Positions 1 through 7,116 of a DNA stretch of 7,887 nt are shown piece after piece. Source of the stretch: an uncultured Collinsella sp. (GTDB lineage Bacteria; Actinomycetota; Coriobacteriia; Coriobacteriales; Coriobacteriaceae); the NCBI GenBank assembly GCA_934650975.1, contig CAKUFW010000088.1, forward strand, positions 1 through 7,887, written 5' to 3'. The notes under the pieces were generated by a model. The model was not told where the DNA came from. It was given only the letters and a program-made list of their open reading frames with translations, and did no database searches. Numbering within the stretch: the stretch's first letter is position 1; every line of letters starts with the position of its first letter. The position numbers and the translations under genes are program-made.

Positions 1-9
1 AGGCATAGC

Positions 10-285
10 ATGAACATTAGGCCAGTATCCGATCTAAGGAATCACTACCCAGACGTTGAGCGCGAAGTCGAACAAGAGGGCCCTGTTTTTCTAACAAAAA
101 ATGGGCGGGGCTCTATGGTCGTCATGAGCTTTGAGCAGTACAAGTCGCTTAGCAATACCATCGAAAGCGCACTTGATGCAGCTGATCGGCAAGCAGCCAA
201 CATGCAACTTCGCTATACGCATGACGACGTCTTTGGCTCTATGAGAAACATGCTCAATGGCGGTCTCGATGAACGAGCCCTATAA
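10..285 (+). CDS. Phd/YefM-family antitoxin of a type II toxin-antitoxin pair
   Basis: This 91-residue protein has the Phd/YefM antitoxin fold pattern. The N-terminus (MNIRPVSDLRNHYPDV, residues 1-16) matches the family's DNA-binding start, followed by a 'GPVFLTKNGRGSMVVMSFEQY' type strand-turn-helix around residues 24-44 (residues before the Y are typical 'lTknGr.a.Vv.s'). Residues 45-91 are acidic and polar and would be the segment that wraps the toxin. In this family the antitoxin dimer represses its own promoter and neutralises the partner toxin. It overlaps the toxin reading frame by 17 nt, the usual arrangement for such pairs. Only nine bases precede the ATG, with AGG at 1-3 as a possible partial ribosome site, so the promoter and operator lie outside the window. 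The base composition is more A+T-rich than the - strand operon, which fits an accessory module. The family call is strong; the exact subfamily is not resolved. Confidence 0.87.
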   Translation: MNIRPVSDLRNHYPDVEREVEQEGPVFLTKNGRGSMVVMSFEQYKSLSNTIESALDAADRQAANMQLRYTHDDVFGSMRNMLNGGLDERAL

Positions 286-583
286 ACTCCGATACCTTCC
301 GCTATTTTGGGAGGACCTCAGCCAAGCGGCATCATATATTGCGTTCGATCTCAATAATCCAGCCGCGGCAAACAGGCTTGTCGACAATGTCTAAATGGGA
401 ATACTAGAACACCTCAAAAATCCGACCCTAGCTTCAACATATCCATCGACAAGAAAACGCCCTCGCCCGTATTACCGCTTTTATGTCGGCAATTACATTG
501 TCTTCTATGTTGTCATTGGCAATATCATGGAAGTCCGCCGACTGCTATATAAGAGCCGCGATATTGAATCGATTATCAAGTAG
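269..583 (+). pseudogene. RelE/ParE-family toxin gene interrupted by one in-frame stop
   Basis: Reading from the ATG at 269, inside the antitoxin gene, gives 41 residues (MNEPYKLRYLPLFWEDL... NPAAANRLVDNV), then TAA at 392-394. The same frame continues for another 62 residues (MGILEHLKNP... PYYRFYVGNYIVFYVV... MEVRRLLYKSRDIESIIK) to TAG at 581-583. Joined, the product would be about 104 residues, the normal size for a RelE/ParE toxin (an mRNA interferase or gyrase poison). It has the typical N-terminal helices, then 'PYYRFYVGNYIVFYVV' and a 'MEVRRLLY' strand near the C-terminus. At the stop, related toxins usually have a Glu or Lys following the 'LVD.V' helix, so a single GAA-to-TAA change would explain the break. 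There is no frameshift or other damage, suggesting a recent event or a sequencing error. The stop is directly followed by ATG (TAAATG), so reinitiation producing two pieces cannot be excluded. The intact antitoxin upstream would then be an orphan. Confidence 0.8.
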
Positions 584-685
584 ATAATTTTCACCTAAAG
601 AACGGCGGAAATTCGACACTGGCAGGTTAACCCTGCTGGACGTTGTCGACGCCGCCCCGGATCAGAAGCTATATCGATACAGAAA

Positions 686-820
686 GGTCCCCGACCGGAG
701 GGGCCGGATATAAGGTTTATCGCGAGTTCCGCACGCAAAGAAGGCCACTTAATGTGGCCTTCGTCTTGCGCAGGACTGTAGAGCAGGAAACCTTATATCC
801 GGCCCCTCCGGTCGGGGACC
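686..820. repeat. 135-bp element bounded by a perfect 33-bp inverted repeat
   Basis: Bases 686-718 and 788-820 are exact reverse complements over 33 bp, separated by 69 bp. Each arm begins GGTCCCCGACCGGAGGGGCC (read inward) and can also fold on itself through its CCCC and GGGG runs. The spacer holds a second, shorter hairpin (734-770). The element lies between the convergent toxin pseudogene and tsaB-rimI-tsaD, 12 nt past the latter's stop codon. It could be a non-autonomous, MITE-like insertion or a large bidirectional transcription-stopping structure. No clear target-site duplication is visible at 681-685 versus 821-825. No protein is encoded inside it. The repeat itself is certain; its nature is not. 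Confidence 0.9.
734..770 (-). terminator. Probable intrinsic terminator of the acpS-to-tsaD operon, possibly bidirectional
   Basis: GAAGGCCAC (740-748) and GTGGCCTTC (754-762) form a perfect 9-bp stem with a 5-nt loop. CGCAA (734-738) and TTGCG (766-770) extend it after a small asymmetric internal loop. On the - strand the stem is followed by a short T-rich run (the stem's TTC, then TTTGCG); on the + strand by TCGTCTTG. It sits about 70 nt downstream of the tsaD stop codon, where the operon should end, and could also stop transcripts from the toxin side. The T-tract is weak, so efficiency is uncertain. Confidence 0.55.
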
Positions 821-832
821 GCGCCGTACCAG

Positions 833-3217
833 CTACAGCGTCATGTTCGGATCGGCGTCGACGTCGAACGGCGAGATTTCTCCTCGGTCGAATTTACGAC
901 GGGCGACCTCCGCGATCATGGCGGCGTTGTCGGTGCATGCCGAGAGAGGCGGCACTGTCACACGGATGCCCTGACGTCCGAGCTTCTTGATCATCATCTC
1001 GCGCAGATGCGGATTGGCCGAGACGCCGCCGCCGATGCAGTATTCCTTGCACCCGGTGGCATGCAGCGCGTTTTTGGCCTTCTTGTACTGCACGTCAAAG
1101 ACCGCCGCCTCAAACGAAGCCGCCAGGTCGGGCAGATGAATCGTACGCCCGGCCTTGGTCTCCTGCTCAATGTAGAGCGTCACGGCCGTCTTAAGACCAG
1201 ACAGCGAAAAACGGTAGTCTCCCCTGCTATTGAGTGCACGGGGGAAGTCAATCGCCTTGGGATTGCCCGTCTCGGCCAGCTTAGAAATGATGGGGCCGCC
1301 GGGATAGCCCAGGCCCAGTGCCTTTGCCACCTTGTCGAAGGCCTCGCCCACGGCGTCGTCGAGCGTCTCGCCGAGCACCTCGTAGTCACCCCACGCCTTG
1401 ACGTGAACAAGCATGGTATGACCGCCCGAGACAAGCGTAAAGATAAACGGCGGCTTGAGATCGGGCTGCGCCAGAAGGTTGGCGAACAGATGGCCCTCCA
1501 GATGGTTGACGCACACGAGCAGCTTGCCGGCAGCATAGGCAAAGCCCTTGGCAAAGGCGACGCCCACCACCAGCGCACCCACCAGACCCGGACCCTGCGT
1601 CACACCCACGGCGGCAAGCTCGCTGGGGGCAATGGCTCCGCCCTCAAGGCCAAGCGATGCCGCGGCATCCTCGAGCGCTGCATCCACAACGCTCACGATA
1701 ACCTCGACATGCTTGCGCGAGGCAATCTCGGGAACCACGCCGCCAAAACGGGCATGGAAATCAATCTGCGTCGATACCTGGTTGGCAAGCATATTGCCGT
1801 CCGCATCGATAATCGCCACGGCTGTCTCGTCGCACGAGCTCTCGATGGCGAGCACCAGGCGACGGCGCTCAATTTCGGCACGCTCCTCAGCGCTGCGCTC
1901 GGGCGCAGGCAGGGGCCATGCGCGCTGCTCGGCAGCCGTCGGCTCGGGAGAAGCGTTATCGACCGGCAGCACGAGGGGCAGCGGCGCCGTCATGACGATG
2001 GCATCCTTGCCGGCACCGTAGTACCCGCGACGGCGGCCCGCCTCGGTAAAGCCCAGTGCGGTATAGAGCGCAATTGCACCCTCGTTGCCGTCCTCGACCT
2101 CGAGCGATGCCGTGGTGCAGCCGAGCATCTGGGCATCGTAGCTCACATGCGACAGCAGCTTGCGGGCGATACCCTCGCGGCGATGCGCCGGATCGACGGC
2201 GACATCCAGAATCTGCACGTCACCGTCCACGACCATGCCGCCGGCAAGGCCCAACAGCTGGCCGTCGTCGTGCGCAACCCACCAGCTGCGCGGAGCCGCA
2301 ACATCCTCGCCCAGCTCGGACAAGAACATGCCCGGCGTCCATGCCTCGTGTCCAGCGCCTTCAAAGCAGGCAGCCTCTAGCACGCTCGCGCCCTCGGCAT
2401 CCGCCGCACCCATGGGGCGGAACTGCAGGTGACGACCGGCAAGCTCATCGGCAACGCCCGTAATTTCGCTCTGCGCGCTCTCGGCAAGACCGAGGCGCTT
2501 GCGCTCGTTTTCCTCGGCATCCGAAAGACGCGTGTAAATCGGCAAGACGCGGGCCGGATCGCCGTCACCTGCGGCATGCGCCAGCAGCAGGCCCTCGCCC
2601 GAAGGCCACCACAAGTCGCGTTCCACGCAGCGGCCGGCCTCATCCTCACCCAGCAGCTTGCCATAGCGCACCAAACCGTCGCCGGTCAGCTTGACCTGAC
2701 TCCAATCGGCGGCCTGACGCCATTCATCGAGCGCCACGGCGGCCTTGGCCACGCGCTCGCGCTCAAATTGACGCTCGGGGCCCTCGTCCCCCAGCACATA
2801 CAAAGCCGGATAGACCTCGCCGCGCATAGCATCGGCCAAGATACCGAGTTTGCCACGCACGCCGGCTTTCCATGCCGTCCAGGCGCAGGCGTCGAGCGTC
2901 GATACGCCCAACAGCGGCGCGTTGGCACCGCGCGCCAAACCCTTGGCAGTCGAGATGCCGATACGCACGCCGGTAAACGAACCCGGGCCACGACCAACCA
3001 CATAGCAGCCGACATCGCTACGATCCAGACCAGCCTGTGACAGCACACCATCAACGGTATTCACGAGCTCAACATTGGCATGACGGCGGCACAGATGGTC
3101 GCCACTGGCAAGCCTCGCCTCTCCCGTCTGCTCATCGATCCAGCTTACCGCGCAGGCAAGCATGTCGGTCGAGGTATCGAGCGCCACCACCGGCGCGTTG
3201 TCGTTATGCAAGCTCAT
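833..3217 (-). CDS. TsaB-RimI-TsaD three-domain fusion: t6A37 tRNA-modification subunits with an N-acetyltransferase in the middle
   Basis: The 794-residue protein joins three proteins that are usually separate. Residues 1 to about 240 are TsaB (ASKHA fold; ALDTST at 12-17, GRGPGSFTGVRIG at 75-87, PIYTR at 226-230). Residues about 264-412 are RimI, the GNAT enzyme that acetylates the N-terminus of ribosomal protein bS18. It has RREGIA at 346-351 for acetyl-CoA, and Glu373 and Tyr385 match the catalytic pair of E. coli RimI (E103/Y115) in spacing and context. Residues about 453-794 are TsaD, which transfers threonylcarbamoyl to A37 of ANN-decoding tRNAs: LAIESSCDETAVAI at 456-469, metal-binding HLEGH at 572-576, VSGGHT at 596-601, GGGVSANPHLRE at 729-740 and CTDNA with the metal-ligand Asp763. 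A Pro/Ala/Glu-rich linker (about 413-452) separates RimI from TsaD. ATG at 3217 is preferred because AGGG lies 9 nt upstream (3227-3230); a TTG at 3235 would add six residues. The start overlaps the tsaE end by 14 nt, implying coupled translation. All three domains look intact. Confidence 0.95.
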   Translation of the reverse strand: MSLHNDNAPVVALDTSTDMLACAVSWIDEQTGEARLASGDHLCRRHANVELVNTVDGVLSQAGLDRSDVGCYVVGRGPGSFTGVRIGISTAKGLARGANAPLLGVSTLDACAWTAWKAGVRGKLGILADAMRGEVYPALYVLGDEGPERQFERERVAKAAVALDEWRQAADWSQVKLTGDGLVRYGKLLGEDEAGRCVERDLWWPSGEGLLLAHAAGDGDPARVLPIYTRLSDAEENERKRLGLAESAQSEITGVADELAGRHLQFRPMGAADAEGASVLEAACFEGAGHEAWTPGMFLSELGEDVAAPRSWWVAHDDGQLLGLAGGMVVDGDVQILDVAVDPAHRREGIARKLLSHVSYDAQMLGCTTASLEVEDGNEGAIALYTALGFTEAGRRRGYYGAGKDAIVMTAPLPLVLPVDNASPEPTAAEQRAWPLPAPERSAEERAEIERRRLVLAIESSCDETAVAIIDADGNMLANQVSTQIDFHARFGGVVPEIASRKHVEVIVSVVDAALEDAAASLGLEGGAIAPSELAAVGVTQGPGLVGALVVGVAFAKGFAYAAGKLLVCVNHLEGHLFANLLAQPDLKPPFIFTLVSGGHTMLVHVKAWGDYEVLGETLDDAVGEAFDKVAKALGLGYPGGPIISKLAETGNPKAIDFPRALNSRGDYRFSLSGLKTAVTLYIEQETKAGRTIHLPDLAASFEAAVFDVQYKKAKNALHATGCKEYCIGGGVSANPHLREMMIKKLGRQGIRVTVPPLSACTDNAAMIAEVARRKFDRGEISPFDVDADPNMTL

Positions 3218-3710
3218 CTTGTACAGCCCTATCAATCAAATCAGAAAGCTCCGTCGCGCGCTCACCGTGCGCCTCGAGCGTTATCGTTCGCACATCGCTG
3301 TCGTTCTCGTCGCGCTTGAGCGTTACCGAAAGGTACTCGTCTGTCAGCTCGTCCTGGAACTGCTCGCCCCATTCCAGCAAACAGGCGCCCTCGTAGCCCA
3401 GCACGTCAAAAATGCCCGTATCCTCGAGCTCGTAGGCATGCTCCAAGCGGTACAGGTCAAAGTGGAACAGCGGAATACGGCCCTGGTCATGAACGGCCAT
3501 GAGCGCGAATGTGGGGCTCGTGACCATATGCCCGTCGCCCAGCCCGCGCGAGACGCCCTTGGTAAAGTGAGTCTTGCCCACTCCCAGGCCACCGGTCAGG
3601 ATGAGCACATCACCGTCCTCCAGGCACGGCGCGACCAGCTCGCCAAAATGCTCCGTTTCGGCAGCACAGGTTGTTTTAAAAGTACCTACCCCCAGGCGCT
3701 CCAGGGACAT
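3204..3710 (-). CDS. tsaE: tRNA t6A biosynthesis ATPase TsaE
   Basis: This 168-residue cytoplasmic P-loop ATPase matches TsaE (YjeE), which powers turnover of the TsaB-TsaD complex during threonylcarbamoylation of A37 in tRNA. The Walker A motif GGLGVGKT is at residues 40-47. TSPTF (64-68), HFDLYRLEH (83-91) and LLEWGE (111-116, the family's 'EW.E' signature) follow in the expected order. The length is near the usual 150-160, with a slightly long, charged C-terminus. The ATG at 3710 has AGGAG at 3716-3720, 5 nt upstream. It starts 12 nt after the glycosylase stop and overlaps the next gene by 14 nt. It therefore sits directly before its two partners, TsaB and TsaD, which are fused here. Confidence 0.95.
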   Translation of the reverse strand: MSLERLGVGTFKTTCAAETEHFGELVAPCLEDGDVLILTGGLGVGKTHFTKGVSRGLGDGHMVTSPTFALMAVHDQGRIPLFHFDLYRLEHAYELEDTGIFDVLGYEGACLLEWGEQFQDELTDEYLSVTLKRDENDSDVRTITLEAHGERATELSDLIDRAVQDELA

Positions 3711-3722
3711 ATATGCTCCTTA

Positions 3723-4343
3723 TTATTCCGAGGCAGCCTCTGGCGCGGGATGTCGCTCCAGATAGTCGCCCAGCATCTTAAAGTCTTCCTCCAGCAGCTC
3801 CTGCCACGCCGGATTGCGCAGCGCCGCCGCCGGATGGAACGTGGGCATCACCACAAAGTGTCCCATCTGATGGAACCTGCCGCGCAACTTGGTAATGCCA
3901 ATCTCAGTCTTAAGCACAAAGTGCGTCGCGGGATTACCGAGCGTCACGATGATATCGGCCCAAATGCTCCGAATCTGCTCACGCAAAAACGGTGAACAGG
4001 CCAGCACTTCCTCGGGCCGAGGATTGCGATTTCCCGGTGGACGACACTTGAGCACGTTGGCAATGTAGACGTCTTCGCGCTTGAGGCCAGCCAGTGACAG
4101 GATGCCGTTGAGATCCTCGCCCGCCGCCCCCACAAACGGTTCGCCTTGCAAATCCTCGTTGCGGCCCGGCGCCTCACCGATAAACATCACGCGGGCATGG
4201 GGGTTTCCCACGCCAAACACGATGTTACGGCGCGACTGATAAAGCTGGCAGAGATGGCAGTCGCCTAAAACGGCCTCGATCTCCTCGAGCGCGACCTCGC
4301 GCGGAGCCTGGTGACTATGCCCGGGGATATGCATGACGCCCAT
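3723..4343 (-). CDS. Family 4 uracil-DNA glycosylase with a [4Fe-4S] cluster
   Basis: The 206-residue protein is a family-4 (UDGa-type) uracil-DNA glycosylase, which cuts uracil out of DNA after cytosine deamination or dUTP misincorporation and starts base-excision repair. Motif A, GEAPGRNEDLQGEPFVG, is at residues 56-72; in this family it positions and activates the water. The second motif, HPAAALRNP (170-178), carries the active-site His170. Four cysteines fit the iron-sulphur cluster: Cys29 and Cys32 (C-x2-C), then Cys100 and Cys116 (C-x15-C), with KCRPPGNRNP (99-108) between motif A and the last cysteine. AGGAG at 4349-4353, overlapping the alr stop codon (TAGGAG), supports ATG 4343 over Met4. 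It lies 8 nt after alr and 12 nt before tsaE. In the familiar actinobacterial operon, alr and tsaE are not usually separated by this gene, so it is likely a lineage-specific insertion. Confidence 0.93.
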   Translation of the reverse strand: MGVMHIPGHSHQAPREVALEEIEAVLGDCHLCQLYQSRRNIVFGVGNPHARVMFIGEAPGRNEDLQGEPFVGAAGEDLNGILSLAGLKREDVYIANVLKCRPPGNRNPRPEEVLACSPFLREQIRSIWADIIVTLGNPATHFVLKTEIGITKLRGRFHQMGHFVVMPTFHPAAALRNPAWQELLEEDFKMLGDYLERHPAPEAASE

Positions 4344-4351
4344 AGCGACTC

Positions 4352-5497
4352 CTACACGTAAACCTTGTCGAGACGCATGCCAAAGCCGCAGGCGACCTCG
4401 TAGTTAATCGTGCCACGCAAGCGCGCCATCTCGTCCATGGTGATCTCGGCATCACCATCGCGGCCCACAATGATCATCTCGTCGCCGTACTCGGCCTCGG
4501 GAATCTCATGTGCCGGATTGGACTGAATAGCGACCATAAACTGGTCCATGCAGATGTTGCCCACCTGGCGCACGCGCTCGCCGCGGTACAGCACGTCCAT
4601 ACGATTGGAAAGCGTGCGCGAAAGACCGTCGGCGTATCCGACCGGCAGCGTGCAAATCTGAACGCGCGTACGCGGCACACGATAGGTAAAACCGTAACCC
4701 ACGCCTTCACCCATCGCAGGATGCGCCACACGCGTCACGCGCGCATGAACGCTCATGACGGGGTCCAGCTGCATCACGCGACCGCTCAGCTCGCACGGCT
4801 GCATGCCATACAGGCCAACGCCGGCGCGAATCATATCGAAATGCATCGAGGGGTCGAGCATCGAGGACGGCGTGTTGGCGCAGTGCACGATACCGCACTC
4901 AAAGCCTGCGTCCTTAATGGCTTGAACGGCCTCGGTAAAGCGCTGGCACTGCAGCTTGTAATCCCAGCCGCCGGGCTCATCGGCCGTTGCAAAGTGAGTA
5001 AAGACGCCATCGCATTGGATGCCGCGATGGAAACTGATACCGCGCACAAAGTCGAGCACCTGCGTGTAGTGAACGCCGATGCGGTTCATGCCCGTCTCGA
5101 TAGCCAGATGGTACTTACCCACCTTGCCAGCCGCAACGGCGCATTCGCCATAGGCCAGCGCAAAATCGGACGTATAGACCGAAGGCATGATGTCGAACTC
5201 AAGCAAAACAGGGATAGCCCCAATAGGAGGCTCGCTCAAGATCAGGATGGGCTTAGTGATTCCGCCCTGGCGCAGCTGGACACCCTCGTTGACCGTCGCC
5301 ACCGCGAACATGTCGGCTCCAGCCGAGTACATAATCTTGGCGCACTCGACGGCTCCATGGCCATAGGCATCGGCCTTGACCACGCAGCATAGGCGCTGAC
5401 GCGGATCGAGCAGGTTCTTGTAAGCCCTCGTGTTACGGCGAAGTGCCCCGCGGTCAATCTCAACCCAGGACCAGCGCGTCAAATCGGTCTTATTCAT
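4352..5497 (-). CDS. alr: Alanine racemase
   Basis: This 381-residue PLP enzyme interconverts L- and D-alanine, supplying D-Ala for peptidoglycan cross-links, in the cytoplasm. The fold-type III barrel comes first: VVKADAYGHG with the PLP-binding Lys41, ETGMNRIG (134-141, Arg139 in the PLP-contacting segment), HFAT (168-171), CANTPSS (206-212) and RAGVGLYG (224-231). The C-terminal beta domain carries GEGVGYGFTY with the second catalytic residue Tyr268, LPVGYADGLSR (284-294) and NICMDQ (314-319). Length and motif order are normal and nothing is missing. The ATG at 5497 is 2 nt after the nnr stop. No good ribosome site is close by (only AAGGG about 15 nt upstream), so translation is probably coupled to nnr. 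Confidence 0.97.
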   Translation of the reverse strand: MNKTDLTRWSWVEIDRGALRRNTRAYKNLLDPRQRLCCVVKADAYGHGAVECAKIMYSAGADMFAVATVNEGVQLRQGGITKPILILSEPPIGAIPVLLEFDIMPSVYTSDFALAYGECAVAAGKVGKYHLAIETGMNRIGVHYTQVLDFVRGISFHRGIQCDGVFTHFATADEPGGWDYKLQCQRFTEAVQAIKDAGFECGIVHCANTPSSMLDPSMHFDMIRAGVGLYGMQPCELSGRVMQLDPVMSVHARVTRVAHPAMGEGVGYGFTYRVPRTRVQICTLPVGYADGLSRTLSNRMDVLYRGERVRQVGNICMDQFMVAIQSNPAHEIPEAEYGDEMIIVGRDGDAEITMDEMARLRGTINYEVACGFGMRLDKVYV

Positions 5498-5499
5498 GA

Positions 5500-7116
5500 T
5501 TAGTCATCCGACCCTTCGTCCATGATTCCCAGATCTTCGAGCGCATCCTTTGCCGCCAGCTCCATGGCGGGGCCGATCAGGTCGATCAGATCGGTCGCGA
5601 TGACACTCTTCTCGCCGAACTCCGTCGCCGCGGCAAAACCCGCGTAGCTGTGAAGCGCAACGGCATACGAATACAGTAGCTCCCAGCGATCCATCTCATC
5701 ACGCATGGTTGCCAGCGTGCCGGCAAGAATACCCGCAAGGACATCGCCCGAACCGGCAGTCGCCAACGACGCCGGACCCGAGAGCGGCAACAGCACGCGC
5801 TCAACGCCACAGATGGCCGTCGTCGGCCCCTTGGCAATAACGACGAGGTTGTCAGAGCCGGCAGCCCAGACGACCTTTTGGGCAGCTGCGATTGCCGTGC
5901 CCAGATCGTTAACCTCGTCACCGGCAACCAAGCGCGAAAGCTCGCGATAGTGCGGCGTCATGACGAGCGGCTGCTCACGGCGGTACATCTCAGGATTACT
6001 ATCGATACCGTCGATAGCAATCTTAGAAAGGCAGTTGAGCGCATCGGCGTCAAGGATCAGTGGCACATCAAGCTCCAGCAAGCCCGAAACCACCTGCATG
6101 GCACCGGCAGACGTCGTCATACCGGGGCCGCACAGTACGCAGCTGTACTTCTTTGCGATCTCGCACACGGTCATACGAGCAGCGGCACCAAAAGAACCGC
6201 GAGAGTCAGACGGAATGGCGAAAACCGGAATCGAGGGAAGTGCCATACGAATTAGGTTGGCACACGCATCGGGGGTCGCGACAGCCACATACCCGGCACC
6301 TGCGCGGGCGGCAGACTTAGCGGCCATAATGGCAGCGCCAGGATATTGCGCCGAGCCGGCAACAATAAGAACAGAACCGCGGGAATACTTATCGATATTC
6401 GTAGGCAGCGGAGCAAAGTAGTCCACCAGGTCACCGGGCTCAACAATCTCGGCGGCATGATCGACATCATCGATGACCTCGTCGAGGCGATCGTAGAGGC
6501 TACCGCACACCAGATCACCGGCGTACTCCGGGCCATCGGCGCTATAGAGGCCAATCTTGGGCGCGATCATCGTGACCGTGCGCTCGGCACGGATGCAATC
6601 GTCGTCGACAACACCGGTCTCGGCATTCAGACCCGAAGGAACATCGATAGACACCACATGGTCTGCGCAGTCGTTAACCGTCGGAATCCAAATGGAGAAC
6701 GGTGCACGCAGATTGCCATGGAAACCGGTGCCAAAGATAGCGTCAACAACAACGTCCGCCTTATCGATCAGGACCTCAAGCTCATCTCGCGAGGGGCCGA
6801 CGCACACGTGCACGTCACGACCAGCGGTTCGACGGGCGACATGACGAGCCAGGGCGGCAGGAATCTCATCCGGCTCAACCGGAGATACGATATCCACGTC
6901 AACGCCCTTATGGCTCAAGATATCCGCCGCGACCCAACCGTCGCCGCCGTTGTTGCCAAAACCGACCAGAACAAGGACGCGATTAGGATTAAGTTTTAGG
7001 ATTTCACTAGCAGCAAACTCACCCGCCAGCTCCATAAGCTCAGCCTTCGAAGTTCCCTCGCGTTCGATAATATCCTCGAGGCGTACGACTTCCTCGGTAC
7101 TCAAAACCGGTTTCAT
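5500..7116 (-). CDS. nnr: Bifunctional NAD(P)H-hydrate epimerase / ADP-dependent NAD(P)H-hydrate dehydratase
   Basis: The 538-residue enzyme repairs hydrated NADH and NADPH (NAD(P)HX). The N-terminal YjeF-type epimerase half (about 1-225) interconverts R and S epimers. It shows GFGNNGGDGWVAA (52-64), DAIFGTGFHGN (125-135) and SIDVPSGLNAETG (156-168, with Asp158). The C-terminal ribokinase-like dehydratase half (about 240-525) converts S-NAD(P)HX back using ADP. It shows KYSRGSVLIVAGS (243-255), LDADALN (355-361), AKGPTTAI (428-435) and the catalytic/anion-hole loop ATAGSGDVLAG (452-462, Asp458). The usual TPHPGE motif reads TPHYRE here (387-392). The ATG at 7116 directly follows the acpS stop (TAGATG), and AGGAG at 7122-7126, inside acpS, is 5 nt upstream. 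The symbol nnr is used for fused forms; nnrD or nnrE are also seen. Confidence 0.95.
   Translation of the reverse strand: MKPVLSTEEVVRLEDIIEREGTSKAELMELAGEFAASEILKLNPNRVLVLVGFGNNGGDGWVAADILSHKGVDVDIVSPVEPDEIPAALARHVARRTAGRDVHVCVGPSRDELEVLIDKADVVVDAIFGTGFHGNLRAPFSIWIPTVNDCADHVVSIDVPSGLNAETGVVDDDCIRAERTVTMIAPKIGLYSADGPEYAGDLVCGSLYDRLDEVIDDVDHAAEIVEPGDLVDYFAPLPTNIDKYSRGSVLIVAGSAQYPGAAIMAAKSAARAGAGYVAVATPDACANLIRMALPSIPVFAIPSDSRGSFGAAARMTVCEIAKKYSCVLCGPGMTTSAGAMQVVSGLLELDVPLILDADALNCLSKIAIDGIDSNPEMYRREQPLVMTPHYRELSRLVAGDEVNDLGTAIAAAQKVVWAAGSDNLVVIAKGPTTAICGVERVLLPLSGPASLATAGSGDVLAGILAGTLATMRDEMDRWELLYSYAVALHSYAGFAAATEFGEKSVIATDLIDLIGPAMELAAKDALEDLGIMDEGSDD

Noticed and set aside
622..636. Short near-palindrome GCAGGTTAACCCTGC downstream of the toxin gene
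   Set aside because: Only about 5 bp of stem with no T-tract; too weak to call a terminator or operator.
643..990. Open frame of 115 codons on the + strand, across the inverted repeat
   Set aside because: It runs through the repeat and into the antisense of the tsaD end. It has an Arg-rich translation, no ribosome site and no motif.
1007..2380. Long open frame of 457 codons on the + strand, opposite tsaB-rimI-tsaD
   Set aside because: It lies wholly antisense to a gene with three clear domains. Its translation is rich in Arg, Gly, His and Ala with no recognisable motif, as expected from a GC-rich shadow frame.
4508..5392. Open frame of 294 codons on the + strand, opposite alr
   Set aside because: Antisense to an intact alanine racemase. 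The translation has no family motif and is His/Ala/Arg-rich, a compositional shadow. The same applies to the + strand frames 3162-3995 and 6346-6999.
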